Positions 35,863 to 45,852 of a DNA stretch of 64,000 nucleotides are shown here, one piece after another. Each line of letters opens with the position of its first letter. Positions within the stretch are counted from its first letter, which is position 1. The position numbers and the translations under genes were made by a program. A model generated the notes under the pieces. That model was not told the origin of the DNA. It worked only from the letters and a program-made list of their open reading frames with translations, and did no database searches. Source of the stretch: Agrobacterium albertimagni AOL15 (lineage in GTDB: Bacteria; Pseudomonadota; Alphaproteobacteria; Rhizobiales; Rhizobiaceae); NCBI RefSeq assembly GCF_000300855.1, contig NZ_ALJF01000013.1:1-64000 (forward strand), read 5' to 3'.

Positions 35863-37242
35863 TCACGCAGCCGCGCGCGTATTGTCGGTGACGATCAGAT
35901 GCCCATAGCCGGTTTCGCCGTCCAGAAGCTCGTCGCCGACGCGCTCCTTCCAGCGATATCCGCGGATTGCTCCCTTTTCGGCACCTCCGACGATATTGCC
36001 GCGGATGACCGTCTTGCCCGCACCCTCGACCACGCTCACCCGCATGCCTTCCGGGCTGTCACGCAGGATGTTGTCGCTGACGATGACGTTGCGCAGATAG
36101 GGACCCCAGCCGATCGCAAGCGCCGCCGTCTCCGCCCCTTCGACGAGATTGCCACTCACCAGCGTGTCGGCCTCCACCGAGATGCCGAAGCCGAAGCTGC
36201 TGATCGTCGGCACATAGGGGCCCTTGTTGACGATCCGCCTGACAATGTTGTTGCTGACGGTCGACAGGCGGCCTCCATGGTCGAAATTGGCGACCGATAT
36301 GCCGATCGCCGCGCCATCGATGATGTTGCCTGTGATCACCGCGCCCTCGAACTCGAATTCGGCATAAATGGCAGTCTCGCCGGAGCGGAAGCCCTGGTTG
36401 CCGCTGATCGTGATGTTGGAGGCGGAATTGGCCCGGATCGCCGAGAAGGCGCAGTCCGAGACATGGTTCTGCGACACCAGCACATTGTCGGCGCGGAAGA
36501 TGTTGATCCCGTTGCCATATTGCCCGGTGCCGCCATTGGTCGCGCCGATCCGTGCCACGCGGTTGCCGGTGATGATGGTGGCGTCTTCGCCCTTCGTCCA
36601 GCGATGCACGAGAATGCCGCCATTGCCGCAGTCGAAGATCTGGTTGTTGCGGATCGAAAACGCCTTGCCCTCGATCGCCCAGATGCCGGCTTCAGCAGCG
36701 CCCGAGATCCGTGTCGTATCGATCCGGCCGCCGCAGCGTGCCAGATAGATCCCGCATTTGCGGCTGCCGGTGATCTCGCAAGCCTCGATCGTCACGTCGT
36801 CGACACTGCGGAAGGACAGGAGCCCCTCGGTGTAATCGGCAAGCCAGCGATTGGCGCCGTCGAAGGTGAGACCGGAGAGGCTGAGGCGGCGGATGTCCTG
36901 GGCGGCGATCAGATGCCCGTCACCACGATAGACAAGCCGCGTCAGCCCCGGTACGCCGACGATCCGGCTGCCGTCGCGCAATTCGAGATTGGCAACCTCA
37001 TAGGTTCCGGCCGCAAGGAAGACCGGCTGGCCCATGACAGCCGCCCGGTCGATGAGATCCTGCAGCTTGGCGCTCTGGTCGTCTTCGGCGCCCGGCAGGA
37101 TGCCGGCTTCGGCCGCGTCGAACCCACCGCGCAGTTCCGCCATGGCAAGCGTCTGGGCAGAGGCAAGGCGCAGGCTGCCGGGCAGGGCCGCTGTCGCAAA
37201 GAGCCCGCCAAGGCCGATCATGACCGAGCGTCGAGAAGGCAT
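35863..37242 (-). CDS. Tat-exported right-handed beta-helix repeat protein (TIGR03808)
   Basis: Protein of 459 residues with a twin-arginine signal (PSRRSVMIGLGGLFATAALPG) and cleavage after ASA near residue 29. The remainder is a series of beta-helix repeats, each with the pattern ITGNxI / VSNNxV / ISDNxL, as in pectate-lyase-like folds. It matches the TIGR03808 'Tat-translocated repeat protein' family seen mainly in Rhizobiales. Function unknown; a cell surface or periplasmic polysaccharide-binding or -cleaving role is inference. Confidence 0.9.
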   Translation of the reverse strand: MPSRRSVMIGLGGLFATAALPGSLRLASAQTLAMAELRGGFDAAEAGILPGAEDDQSAKLQDLIDRAAVMGQPVFLAAGTYEVANLELRDGSRIVGVPGLTRLVYRGDGHLIAAQDIRRLSLSGLTFDGANRWLADYTEGLLSFRSVDDVTIEACEITGSRKCGIYLARCGGRIDTTRISGAAEAGIWAIEGKAFSIRNNQIFDCGNGGILVHRWTKGEDATIITGNRVARIGATNGGTGQYGNGINIFRADNVLVSQNHVSDCAFSAIRANSASNITISGNQGFRSGETAIYAEFEFEGAVITGNIIDGAAIGISVANFDHGGRLSTVSNNIVRRIVNKGPYVPTISSFGFGISVEADTLVSGNLVEGAETAALAIGWGPYLRNVIVSDNILRDSPEGMRVSVVEGAGKTVIRGNIVGGAEKGAIRGYRWKERVGDELLDGETGYGHLIVTDNTRAAA

Positions 37243-37461
37243 GTGTCCGTTCCGTTTCCGGCTGTAGCTGTCAGGGCAAGAACCTTGGAGGAAGCCGGCA
37301 GTCCCGGCAAGAACAGGCTTAAAACAGTGTTAACGGCGCGCGTGAAGCGCTTCGCCTTTGGTCTAAGCAATTTCAGGCAAAGACTTGAGCCAGATCAAGG
37401 AAACTTGCCGGCCTGATCCTATTCTCACACCAGAAAGACATGAACACGAAGGAAAACGATC

Positions 37462-37665
37462 ATGCTTCGCCTCGCTGCAGTTCTCTATATCCTCGTCGCC
37501 AGCGCCGTCGGCGGTGCGGCGGTGATCGCGGTCCTGTCGCTCGAGATGCGCGAAGGCTGGCAGATCGCGGCGGCTTTCGCAGCCGGTCTCGTGCTTTCGA
37601 TCCCGGTTTCGGCCGTTCTGGCGAAAAAGATCTACAACGCCTTGCAAGGACCGAAGCCGGTCTGA
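37462..37665 (+). CDS. Small membrane protein, two helices
   Basis: Protein of 67 residues with two membrane helices (about 5-25 and 35-55) and a basic C-terminus (AKKIYNALQGPKPV). An AAGGA site eleven bases before the ATG supports it, and a hairpin follows the gene at 37744-37793. Small proteins of this layout are widespread in Rhizobiaceae as hypotheticals; I have no function to offer. Confidence 0.75.
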   Translation: MLRLAAVLYILVASAVGGAAVIAVLSLEMREGWQIAAAFAAGLVLSIPVSAVLAKKIYNALQGPKPV

Positions 37666-37743
37666 GCCACACCCTTCGGCATGGGACGCAAGCCCTTCCT
37701 GTCCTGGCGGAGCGGGGAGGGTGGTGAACAACCAGTCCCATGA

Positions 37744-37793
37744 CGACCGGCCGGCATTTTCTCGGGGGAGGGAATGCCGGTCGGGTCGTTTTG
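37744..37793 (+). terminator. Hairpin with T-run downstream of 37462 gene
   Basis: Imperfect stem between CGACCGGCCGGCATT (37744-37758) and AATGCCGGTCGGGTCG (37773-37788), followed by TTTT. It probably ends the small membrane protein transcript. Confidence 0.6.
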
Positions 37794-37835
37794 CGTTTCA
37801 GCAATCCGCTTCCGGCCCGTGCGGTGCCGTCTCTG

Positions 37836-38387
37836 TCAGCCTTCGCCCTGCTCGAAGCGCTTGAACTGAGCCTCCAGGCCCTCGGTGAAGCGGGCATAGA
37901 GCCGCCCGAACGCCTCCACATCCTCGTTTGACCAACCGGCGGTCGCCTCGGTAATCGTCTCGCGCTTGATGGCCTCGATCTCATCGAGCACCTTGCGCCC
38001 TGCCGCCGTCACCCTGACAAGGCTGCGCCGTCCGTCCTCTTGCGAGGCCGCGCGCTCCAGCAATCCCTGTTTGACGAGATCCGCCACGATCCGGCTGCCC
38101 CGCGAAGGATCGATCCTTAGCTGTTCGGCGATCGTACCGACCGTCACCTCCTGCTGGCTGCCGATCCGCTTGATGACGCCGATGGCATCGAGGTCAGACA
38201 GTTCCAGCCCCGTCCCGATGCGTTTCAGCGCCATGCGCCCGATGAAGCGGCGGCCGATCAACAGCCGCATGCGCGTCATGGCATGCCCGATGGTCGCGAG
38301 AGACGAGTCTCCGCAAACGGGGAGAGCATCCTGAGTTTCGGTCACCGGCTCATCGCCAGCGGGATGGGAGTGTGAAGCAGACATCAT
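37836..38387 (-). CDS. MarR family regulator
   Basis: Protein of 183 residues. The winged helix (residues about 85-140) shows LSDLDAIGVIKRIG, VTVGTIAEQLRIDPSRGSRIVADLVKQGLLER and EDGRRSLVRVTAAGRKVLDEI, the MarR pattern. The start is either of two adjacent ATGs at 38387/38384. It is divergent from an MFS efflux gene, a common regulator/target arrangement; a perfect inverted repeat lies between them and overlaps the likely -35 of the efflux gene, so MarR-type repression relieved by a drug-like ligand is expected. Confidence 0.88.
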   Translation of the reverse strand: MMSASHSHPAGDEPVTETQDALPVCGDSSLATIGHAMTRMRLLIGRRFIGRMALKRIGTGLELSDLDAIGVIKRIGSQQEVTVGTIAEQLRIDPSRGSRIVADLVKQGLLERAASQEDGRRSLVRVTAAGRKVLDEIEAIKRETITEATAGWSNEDVEAFGRLYARFTEGLEAQFKRFEQGEG

Positions 38388-38444
38388 GGTTCCAGCATAG
38401 CAAAGGTCGGACGGTGCGAAAAGCAAAATGAATGCCTTCAGCAA

Positions 38445-38463
38445 ATATGTGCTATTGACATAT
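38445..38463. promoter_or_regulatory. Probable MarR operator and MFS promoter
   Basis: Perfect inverted repeat ATATGT (38445-38450), seven-base spacer, ACATAT (38458-38463). The TTGACA at 38455-38460 inside it is a consensus -35 for the rightward efflux gene; a CATTTT at 38478-38483 could be its -10. Binding here would block that promoter. Confidence 0.7.
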
Positions 38464-38508
38464 AAATGCGAGGGGCACATTTTGTGGCCAGACAGGAGCC
38501 CCCGATCC

Positions 38509-40113
38509 ATGACCAGAGCCACCACTGCCGCCCCCTCCGGGCCCGAACCCCGTTTCGAACCGCACCCGACGACGAGCGCCACCGTCCCGCAAACCGCAGA
38601 CAATACGCCGCTGGTCACCGATCCCAGGCTCCGCCTCTTCGTCTATCTCCTGCTGATGTCCGCCATGTTCATGGCGACCCTCGACAACCAGATCGTCTCG
38701 ACGGCACTGCCCACCATTGTCGGCGAGTTCGGCGAACTGGAACGCTTCGGCTGGGTCGGTTCCGCCTATCTGCTGACGACCAGCGCCGTCATGCCGCTCT
38801 ATGGCAAGTTGGGTGATCTCTTCGGCCGCAAATACGTGATCATGGCAGCAATCGCCATCTTCACAATCGGTTCGCTGGTCTGCGGCCTTGCCGTCTCCAT
38901 GGACACCCTGATTGCCGCTCGCGTCCTGCAGGCATTGGGCGGCGGCGGCATCATGGTCTCGATCTTCTCGATCAATGCCGATCTCTTCGAGCCGCGCGAA
39001 CGCGCCCGCTACCAGAGCTATTCGAGCCTCGTGCTGATGGCCTCGGGCGCCCTCGGTCCCGTACTCGGCGGCACGCTGTCGGATCTCTTCGGCTGGCGCT
39101 CGATCTTCCTCGTCAACCTGCCGATCGGCATCGCTGTCCTCATCGGCCTTGCCTTCCTGCTCCCCTATCGCAAGCCGAACCGCAAACCGAAGATCGACTA
39201 TGCCGGCGCCATCCTGCTCGCGGGCGCCGTCGCCTCGATCGTCTTCTGGGCCGATAGTGGCCAGATCTTCGGCTCGCTGATCGCGTGGGAAAGCCTCGCC
39301 GTCGTCGCCTTCGGTGCCCTCTGCGCGATCGGCTGGATCCTCGTCGAGCGCCGCGCACCGGAACCCGTCGTCCCGCTCACGCTCTTCTCCAAGCCGACCA
39401 TCAACCTGCTGCTGATAATCTCCCTTGTCTCAGGCGCCATCGGCATCGGTTCGGTCAACTATATCGCCCTCTATCTGCAGACCACAACCGGCCTCTCGCC
39501 CTCCATGGCCGGTCTGCTCTTCGTCGCGACAACAGGCGGGATCGCCATCGGCTCGATCGCCGCCGGCCGCCTGATCGCCCGCACCGGCCGCTACAAGCCC
39601 TTCTCGATTGCCTCTGCAGCCCTCGGCGTCATCAGCCTCGGCATCTTCTCCGTCCTGCATGCCGGAACGCCCCTGATCTTCATCGCGCTGGTCATGCTGC
39701 TCCAGGGCTTCGGCGTCGGCATCGGCCAGCAGGTGCCGGTCATCGGCGTCCAGAATGCCGCCTCCAAAGCCGATGTCGGCGCCGCCACCGGAACGGTCAC
39801 GCTGACGCGCATGGGCGGTGCTGCGATCGCCATCTCCATCTACGGCGCGATCGTCAGTTCAGGCCTGACCCATGTCCAGATCGCACTGCCCGGCGGCGTC
39901 GAATTCCGCAACCTCACACCCGAAGGTCTCGCTGCCCTGCCGCAGGCCGCCCAAACCCTCGTCGCCAACGCCTATTCCGACGCCTTCGTGCCGCTCTTCC
40001 TGACCGCCTCCGGCATGATGGTGATCGGCCTGATCGCAGCGCTGCTGTTGCCCAACATCCGCCTGCCACGCGAAGGCGAGGGCAAGTTGCCGGAGGCGGT
40101 CGTGGCGGAGTGA
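38509..40113 (+). CDS. MFS drug:H+ antiporter, DHA2 (14-helix) family
   Basis: Protein of 534 residues with 14 membrane helices. It shows the DHA2 motifs LDNQIVSTALPTI (motif D, helix 1) and GKLGDLFGRKYV (motif A, loop 2-3), and an antiporter-type helix 5 (GALGPVLGGTLSDLFGW). It expels lipophilic compounds using the proton gradient. The start MTRATTA has AGGAG eleven bases upstream; a longer frame upstream crosses the operator and is unlikely. Regulated by the divergent MarR protein. Confidence 0.92.
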   Translation: MTRATTAAPSGPEPRFEPHPTTSATVPQTADNTPLVTDPRLRLFVYLLLMSAMFMATLDNQIVSTALPTIVGEFGELERFGWVGSAYLLTTSAVMPLYGKLGDLFGRKYVIMAAIAIFTIGSLVCGLAVSMDTLIAARVLQALGGGGIMVSIFSINADLFEPRERARYQSYSSLVLMASGALGPVLGGTLSDLFGWRSIFLVNLPIGIAVLIGLAFLLPYRKPNRKPKIDYAGAILLAGAVASIVFWADSGQIFGSLIAWESLAVVAFGALCAIGWILVERRAPEPVVPLTLFSKPTINLLLIISLVSGAIGIGSVNYIALYLQTTTGLSPSMAGLLFVATTGGIAIGSIAAGRLIARTGRYKPFSIASAALGVISLGIFSVLHAGTPLIFIALVMLLQGFGVGIGQQVPVIGVQNAASKADVGAATGTVTLTRMGGAAIAISIYGAIVSSGLTHVQIALPGGVEFRNLTPEGLAALPQAAQTLVANAYSDAFVPLFLTASGMMVIGLIAALLLPNIRLPREGEGKLPEAVVAE

Positions 40114-40247
40114 GGTTTGAGGGCCAACTGCAATAATCTGGCTCAGGAGATCTGAAGACAACCACCAAACGCCTCACGCAAGTCTGCAACCATATGCTGC
40201 GTGCATCAGCATAATTCGCGCAATTTTCAGCCTTCGAGGTTTCAGGT

Positions 40248-40895
40248 ATGCAGATACAATCCGCTTACGGTGCATCGTCCTACTCGGCCACCACCAAGCC
40301 GGCCAGCACCGCAGCGTCAGAAGGGAGACCAGATCTGGAGCAGATGCTCGAAAATCTGCGCAAAGATCCCGCGATCAATGCCCGTATCACTGAAAATGAA
40401 GCCGGCAGCTATGATTACAACATACAGGGTGAAAGCTGGTCCGATAAGAGCTTCGCCGCGCGAGCAATAATCACAGAACTGAATGGCGAAAGCTTCAGGC
40501 TCATCGGAACCGAGGGCTGGATATTGCCATCTGATTCTGATGCGCAGTTGTTCAAGCAGTTGACCGGCTACAACCTTCTCATCCTAGGTGATCATCCCGT
40601 AGTGCTGGATGACGACGGCTTTCCGCCGGCAGCAGCCGATGAAGCGTCTGTTAAGCAAGCATTCGATTTCATAACCGAGATAACTCTTTGCCGAGCCGAA
40701 GGTTACTTCGAGGGAGAGCTGACCTCGGAGAATATCGGTTCCATACTGGCGGCTTACAATATCTCACCTGGCACTGACAGCTTCATCGATCAGGTCCTTG
40801 AGCTATTGAACAAGTCAGACACTGGCCCGAGTGTTAGCGCGGAACACGCGCAGACGGACCAGATCAGCGAATTGCTGGACATCGCCTCGGCTTGA
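40248..40895 (+). CDS. Unknown acidic protein
   Basis: Protein of 215 residues, acidic, with a low-complexity Ser/Thr/Ala N-terminus (SSYSATTKPASTAASEG) and no signal peptide or membrane helix. No family recognised. It has relatively neutral codon use and a clear initiation at ATG 40248 (weak AGG upstream). The N-terminus rich in small residues is like that of proteins secreted by flagellar-type systems or surface-associated proteins, but this is speculative. It is convergent with the chemoreceptor gene that follows. Confidence 0.65.
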   Translation: MQIQSAYGASSYSATTKPASTAASEGRPDLEQMLENLRKDPAINARITENEAGSYDYNIQGESWSDKSFAARAIITELNGESFRLIGTEGWILPSDSDAQLFKQLTGYNLLILGDHPVVLDDDGFPPAAADEASVKQAFDFITEITLCRAEGYFEGELTSENIGSILAAYNISPGTDSFIDQVLELLNKSDTGPSVSAEHAQTDQISELLDIASA

Positions 40896-40949
40896 TGACG
40901 AGCGTGCGATGCGCCGTATCTCGCGCGCTCGCGTCAGCCTTGCCACAGG

Positions 40950-40979
40950 AAACCCCCGGCCGAGGCGCGGCCAGGGGTA
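40950..40979 (-). terminator. Terminator hairpin for the chemoreceptor gene
   Basis: Stem ACCCCCGGCC / GGCCAGGGGT with one bulge, followed on the leftward strand by TTTCC. It lies just past the stop of the gene ending at 40996 and between convergent genes. Confidence 0.6.
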
Positions 40980-40995
40980 TTGATCTTCGCAAACC

Positions 40996-43218
40996 TCAGG
41001 CCGCGTAGCGCTGCGCGCTGGCTTCCCTCTGAACCTTGAAGCGGGCGACGAGCGCGCGAAGATGCGCGGTCTCTTCCGCCAGTTTGGCGGTGCTGGCCGC
41101 AGCCTCTTCCACCATCGCGGCGTTCTGCTGGGTCATCTGGTCCATCTGGTTGACGGCCGTGTTGACCTCGGTCAGCCCGAGCGATTGTTCCTGGGCGGCC
41201 GTCGCGATCGAGGTGACCTGGCTTGCAATGCCGATGACCTTGGTCTGGATGTCGCTCAGGGCCTGGCCGGTGGAGCTGACAAGGTTCACCCCGGTCTGCA
41301 CCTCCTGCGACGACTTGGTGATCAGCGTCTTGATGTCCTTGGCAGCGGTCGCAGACCGTTGTGCGAGTTCGCGGACTTCCTGGGCGACGACGGCAAAACC
41401 CTTGCCAGCTTCGCCGGCCCGTGCCGCTTCGACGCCTGCGTTGAGAGCGAGCAGGTTGGTCTGGAAGGCGATCTCGTCGATCACGTTGATGATCTGCGAG
41501 ATTTCCTTCGAAGCCTGCTCGATCCGGCTCATCGCCGACGTCGCTTCGCCCACGACGCCGGACGACGCTTCGGCGAACTGCCGGGCTTCCGTCACCATCT
41601 TGCTCGATTCCTGCGCCCGCGCGGTCGAAGTCTTCACGGCGACCGTGATTTCCTCAAGCGCCGAAGAGGTCTCCTCCAGCGAGGCGGCCTGGTTTTCCGT
41701 GCGCCGCGACAGGTCGTCCGAGGCCTGACGGATTTCGTCGGCGCCACCATTGATCGCATCGGCCGACTGGCGAACCTGCTGCATCAGGTTGCGCAGGCTG
41801 CCCATGGTCTCGTTCACATTCGTCTGCAGGCTCGCAAAGACCCCCTGATACTGTCCTTCCATGCTCTCGGTCAGGTCGCCCTTCGCCAGCGCCGAGATGA
41901 CGCGTCCGGTTTCGGCGATGCCGGCATCGACGGATTCGACCAGCGTGTTGACGTTGGCGGCGAAGCGGTCGAGGTCCGGATTGTCGTAGCGCTTGGTAAT
42001 GCGGCGGGTGAAGTCGCCGGCGACGGCAGCATCGACCACGGTCGCGATGTTCGACTGCAGGTCGGCATTCTTCTCCTGCAGTGCTGCTTCCTGAGCCGCG
42101 AGATCGCGGATCTTGATGGCGTTCTGCTTGAAGACGTCGACGGCCTTGGCCATCATCCCGATCTCGCTTTTGTGGGTAAGGCCAGGGATGACGGTGTCGA
42201 GCTTGTTATCGGCAAGCGCACCCATCGCGCCGGTAATCTGGCCGATCGGCTGCGTGATGCTACGTGCGATGAAGAAGGCGATGAGACCGGCCATGACGAG
42301 GCCGACGCCAGCGAGCGTGCTGCCGATCACGACGGCAGTTTTCATCGTCGACTGGATACTCGGCCCCAGCGTGTCCTGCTCCTTCTTCAAGTCGAGCTTG
42401 AGCTGCTCCACGGAGTCGGAGAGCGCTTCCCCGGCGACGTTCATCGTCTCGTTGATCACCTGGTTTCGGCTCTTGATTACGTTATGCACCGACTGAAGGC
42501 CGGCCTCGTAGGTGTTCAGTTGGCTCGTCAGTGTTTCCAGCGTGGTGAGCACGGTCGGGTCGGTGCTGGCAGCCGTGACCTTGGAAACCTCGTCGCGCGC
42601 CTTCACGGCAAACTGCGTCGCGCCCTCGAAAGCGGCATCGCTGTTGTTCAGCAGGAACTTGTTCGTTCCGAGCCGGAGGCTGCTCACCTCATACTTCACG
42701 CGCTCGATCAAGGCGGCCGCCTGTTGGTTTCCAGAGGCTTCGACGGTCTTGCCGATCGCCTCCAGTTCCTCGGCCATTTTCGGGCCGAGCGTATCAAGCG
42801 TTCCATTGACGATTGCGTCGCGCTGGGTCTGTAGCGCCACCACCTTGTCGAAGCCTCGAGCATAGGTGTCGACGAAGGGGTGAAAACCCGATACCGTCGC
42901 CCTTTCAGCATCATCAAGCCCGAAGCCTAGCATCGTGTCGATCGAGGCTTTCGTGGTCGCAAGACGTGTCGTTACGTCCTGTTTCAACTGTTCGGTTGGC
43001 TCGGCGCGAAACTTGCGGAAGGCGAGGCGCGCTTCCAGCATGTTGGCCTGGATGCGACCCGCTTCGTTCGTCTCCTTGGCGCTCTCGCGATATTCACCGA
43101 ACGACGCCTCGTTGGTGAGGTTCGAATAGATGCCGGCCCCGGCGATCACGCTGAGCACCAGCAGAACGGATCCGAATCCCAGATAGATCTTGTTTCCGAT
43201 TTTCATGTTGTCGAGCAC
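40996..43218 (-). CDS. Methyl-accepting chemotaxis protein, membrane type with HBM-like sensor
   Basis: Protein of 740 residues. First membrane helix about residues 11-31; a long helical periplasmic domain (about 35-290) fits the helical bimodular (HBM) sensor type; second helix about 295-320; HAMP ([20 protein letters not shown]); then the cytoplasmic signalling domain with the hairpin tip [25 protein letters not shown] (quoted as region marker). HBM receptors often sense organic acids. The start is GTG 43218 with AAGGA upstream, or ATG at 43206. No adjacent che genes. Confidence 0.9.
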   Translation of the reverse strand: MLDNMKIGNKIYLGFGSVLLVLSVIAGAGIYSNLTNEASFGEYRESAKETNEAGRIQANMLEARLAFRKFRAEPTEQLKQDVTTRLATTKASIDTMLGFGLDDAERATVSGFHPFVDTYARGFDKVVALQTQRDAIVNGTLDTLGPKMAEELEAIGKTVEASGNQQAAALIERVKYEVSSLRLGTNKFLLNNSDAAFEGATQFAVKARDEVSKVTAASTDPTVLTTLETLTSQLNTYEAGLQSVHNVIKSRNQVINETMNVAGEALSDSVEQLKLDLKKEQDTLGPSIQSTMKTAVVIGSTLAGVGLVMAGLIAFFIARSITQPIGQITGAMGALADNKLDTVIPGLTHKSEIGMMAKAVDVFKQNAIKIRDLAAQEAALQEKNADLQSNIATVVDAAVAGDFTRRITKRYDNPDLDRFAANVNTLVESVDAGIAETGRVISALAKGDLTESMEGQYQGVFASLQTNVNETMGSLRNLMQQVRQSADAINGGADEIRQASDDLSRRTENQAASLEETSSALEEITVAVKTSTARAQESSKMVTEARQFAEASSGVVGEATSAMSRIEQASKEISQIINVIDEIAFQTNLLALNAGVEAARAGEAGKGFAVVAQEVRELAQRSATAAKDIKTLITKSSQEVQTGVNLVSSTGQALSDIQTKVIGIASQVTSIATAAQEQSLGLTEVNTAVNQMDQMTQQNAAMVEEAAASTAKLAEETAHLRALVARFKVQREASAQRYAA

Positions 43219-43503
43219 GCGAGTCAGTCCTTGACCAGGGGTTGAGTAATGACGCGATCCTGATCGCCGCTCCTTAAAAAGTGATGAAATACTAATTGTT
43301 AGACCGCTAAATTTCGCACTGACTTAATCATTTTAAGCTGAATCGCGGGTTCCGTTGCAATTCATGGGTGCCGGTGACGGTTCTTTCGAGCTTTTCCGAG
43401 GATGACCGACGCCTCAGGCCGGGAGCGTTAGGCCGGGCGCGGCCGGCCGGTCCATGCAGCCATAAGCTTCGCGCCAGCCGCGGCTGACAGGTTGCGGCCA
43501 ACG

Positions 43504-44343
43504 ATGTCAGTGAATCGGTGCAGCATGTTGAAGCCTCTCCCGTCCGGCCCGGCCTCCCTCCTGTCGAAGCGGCTCTTGTCGCTCGGCCTCGGCACGGCGC
43601 TTGTCGGCTCGCTCTCGGGCTGCATCCTGATGACCGATACCAGCCGGATGAACATCGAGGTCTTTCAGGACGAGGTGGCCCCGGTCTGGTACGATCCGGC
43701 CCGCACGCCGCCGGCCGCCGATCAGTCAGCACCGCAAAAGCGCAGCCTCTACCAGACGCAATTCCACCAGACCTATGGCCTGCCGGTCTCCAACCCGCTG
43801 CACCGCACGCTCTACGGCGTGATGGTCGATGATGGCCACACGCTGCCTGCCATCCCGCTCGATCGCGTACGCTCCGACATGCTGCGCCAGGAGGTGAGCT
43901 ACCAGTCGACGGAAGCCCCCGGCACCATCGTCGTCGATACCAGGGCGCATTACCTCTATCTCGTCCAGCCGAACGGCAAGGCGATCCGCTACGGCGTCGG
44001 GCTTGGTCGTGACGGCTATGCCTGGTCGGGCCGCGGCGTGATCCAGCGCAAGGCGAAATGGCCGCACTGGACGCCGACCGACACTATGGTCGAGAACAAT
44101 CCCAATCTCCGGCCCGTTTCGGCAGCCCGTGGTGGCCTCGTCGCCGGCCTCAACAACCCGCTCGGCGCGCGTGCGCTCTACATCTACCAGGACGGCAAGG
44201 ACACGCTCTACCGTGTCCACGGCACGCCCGACTGGCAGTCGGTCGGCAAGGCGACGTCCTCGGGCTGCGTGCGCATGTTCAATCAGGATGTCATCGACCT
44301 CTTCGATCGGGTGCCCGACAACACGCCGATTGTTGTCATTTAG
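43504..44343 (+). CDS. L,D-transpeptidase, predicted lipoprotein (copy 1)
   Basis: Protein of 279 residues with a lipobox LSGC (Cys40 from this start) and a YkuD catalytic domain (about residues 120-279): APGTIVVDTRAHYLYLV, the HGT His and the SSGCVRM active-site cysteine. It forms 3-3 crosslinks in peptidoglycan or attaches proteins to it. The start may instead be ATG 43525; both keep the lipobox. A close paralogue follows 157 bases downstream. Confidence 0.88.
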   Translation: MSVNRCSMLKPLPSGPASLLSKRLLSLGLGTALVGSLSGCILMTDTSRMNIEVFQDEVAPVWYDPARTPPAADQSAPQKRSLYQTQFHQTYGLPVSNPLHRTLYGVMVDDGHTLPAIPLDRVRSDMLRQEVSYQSTEAPGTIVVDTRAHYLYLVQPNGKAIRYGVGLGRDGYAWSGRGVIQRKAKWPHWTPTDTMVENNPNLRPVSAARGGLVAGLNNPLGARALYIYQDGKDTLYRVHGTPDWQSVGKATSSGCVRMFNQDVIDLFDRVPDNTPIVVI

Positions 44344-44499
44344 CGACACCTGACCGCCGCGTTTGCCTCTCTCCAAAACGTGAAAGGGGGCGCGCGTTGC
44401 TTTCATTGAAGCTTTCCTGTTTGCATCGCATCATCGCGGAACAAAGCGCACCTCCCAGCGTCTTCCTCCGCAGAACTGCTACAGGAAACTCATACCTAA

Positions 44500-45207
44500 A
44501 TGTCCTCTACACCACATCTGACCCGCCGTTCGCTCCTGTCCCTGACAGGCCTCGGCGCGGCGTCCCTGCTGGCCAGCTGCACCACCTCCCGTCCGCTCCC
44601 GGCGGATGCCCGTCTCGAGGGACCTGTCGTGCCGGCCGCACCGAGCGGTCGCACGCCCGAACTCGATGCCATGTATGGCGAGGTCTATGACGGCGGCTAC
44701 GTCATTCCGGCCGTGCCCTACTGGCGCATTCCCGAGCGCTTCTATCGCCAGCAGGTGATCGATCCCACCGGCGAAGCCCCAGGCACCGTTGTCGTCGACA
44801 CCCCCAACCGCTTCCTCTATCTCGTCGAGCGCGGCGGCACTGCCATGCGCTACGGCGTCGGCATCGGCCGCGACGGTTTTGCCTGGGGTGGCGCCGGCGT
44901 CATCCAGTGGCGCCAGAAATGGCCGAAATGGACCCCGCCGGACGAGATGATCGCCCGCCAGCCGGAGCTCGAGAAGTATTCCGTCCGCAACGGCGGCAAG
45001 CCGGGTGGCATCGACAACCCGCTCGGCGCCCGCGCGCTCTACATCTTCAAGAATGGCCAGGATACGCTCTACCGCCTGCACGGCTCGCCGGAATGGAATT
45101 CCATCGGCAAGGCCGTGTCCTCGGGCTGCGTGCGTCTGATGAACCAGGATATCATCGACCTCTACGAGCGTGTGCCGACCAAGGCGAAGATCGTCGTTAA
45201 GCAGTAA
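44500..45207 (+). CDS. L,D-transpeptidase, predicted lipoprotein (copy 2)
   Basis: Protein of 235 residues with an RR-containing signal and lipobox LLASC (Cys27). The YkuD domain parallels the upstream copy: APGTVVVDTPNRFLYLV, VGIGRDGFAWGGAGVIQ, LHGSPEW (catalytic His) and SSGCVRLMNQD (catalytic Cys). The two genes share most of this domain, so they arose by tandem duplication. A strong bidirectional terminator follows. Confidence 0.88.
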   Translation: MSSTPHLTRRSLLSLTGLGAASLLASCTTSRPLPADARLEGPVVPAAPSGRTPELDAMYGEVYDGGYVIPAVPYWRIPERFYRQQVIDPTGEAPGTVVVDTPNRFLYLVERGGTAMRYGVGIGRDGFAWGGAGVIQWRQKWPKWTPPDEMIARQPELEKYSVRNGGKPGGIDNPLGARALYIFKNGQDTLYRLHGSPEWNSIGKAVSSGCVRLMNQDIIDLYERVPTKAKIVVKQ

Positions 45208-45250
45208 CCTGCCGTTCTGAACAGATCTTGCACGGCATCGCCGCAAGACA

Positions 45251-45286
45251 AAAAGAAGGCCCCGCCGGTGACGGCGGGGCCTCTCT
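45251..45286. terminator. Bidirectional terminator between convergent genes
   Basis: Perfect ten-base stem GGCCCCGCCG (45258-45267), loop GTGA, CGGCGGGGCC (45272-45281). On the leftward strand it is followed by TTCTTTTTG, on the rightward strand by TCTCT, so it ends the host-attachment gene strongly and the transpeptidase gene more weakly. Confidence 0.85.
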
Positions 45287-45316
45287 GCATCATGGGGTCG
45301 CAGATGCTCGTCGGGA

Positions 45317-45721
45317 TCAGGCGGCCTCGAGGGCCTTCTCGATTGCCTGCACGGAATGGCCGGTCAGGTCCTTGTCGAGCTCGCCGATCAGCACCGCCGA
45401 GAGCTGCTTGTGGTAGCTCTTGCGCATCTCGCCGAGCGTCCGCGGTGCCGCGATGATCACCAGGTTCTTGATCTTGCCGTCGAGAACCTGCCTGTTCAGC
45501 ATCTCGGTGATGCCGTTGCTGAAGCCGTCCTCGTCCTGCTGGCTGTCATCGGGATTGGCGGCACTGCTGGAATGGCGGGCGCCGGATGGGATTTTCGAAC
45601 CGTCGATCTCGTCTGACGGAATGGCCCTCAGCTTGATATCAAGCGCATTGCCCTCATTTTCGAAAAGGCTCAGCTTCTCGCCATCGGCGACGGCAATCAC
45701 GGCATTCTGCGGTACTTGCAT
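45317..45721 (-). CDS. Host-attachment/BaeRF-like family protein
   Basis: Protein of 134 residues resembling the PF10116 'host attachment protein' family: VIAVADGEKLSLFENEGNALDIKLRAI at the start, a disordered middle (SGARHSSSAANPDDSQQDEDGF), then NLVIIAAPRTLGEMRKSYHKQLSAVLIGELDKDLTGHSVQAIEKALEAA as the conserved end. AGGAG seven bases upstream favours the ATG at 45721. Despite the family name, the proteins are small, soluble and of unproven function; similarity to peptide-release-factor folds suggests a ribosome-related role. Confidence 0.8.
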   Translation of the reverse strand: MQVPQNAVIAVADGEKLSLFENEGNALDIKLRAIPSDEIDGSKIPSGARHSSSAANPDDSQQDEDGFSNGITEMLNRQVLDGKIKNLVIIAAPRTLGEMRKSYHKQLSAVLIGELDKDLTGHSVQAIEKALEAA

Positions 45722-45852
45722 GGACATTCTCCTTGATGGTCTGTGCGACGTCCACCGAAGGTGGAGCGGCCGCAGTTGACCTAAGGACAACCCCTCGCAG
45801 CGGGATCGGTTCCTCGTTCCAGGCCCTCGCCGGGACGGCGGATTGACGCGGT

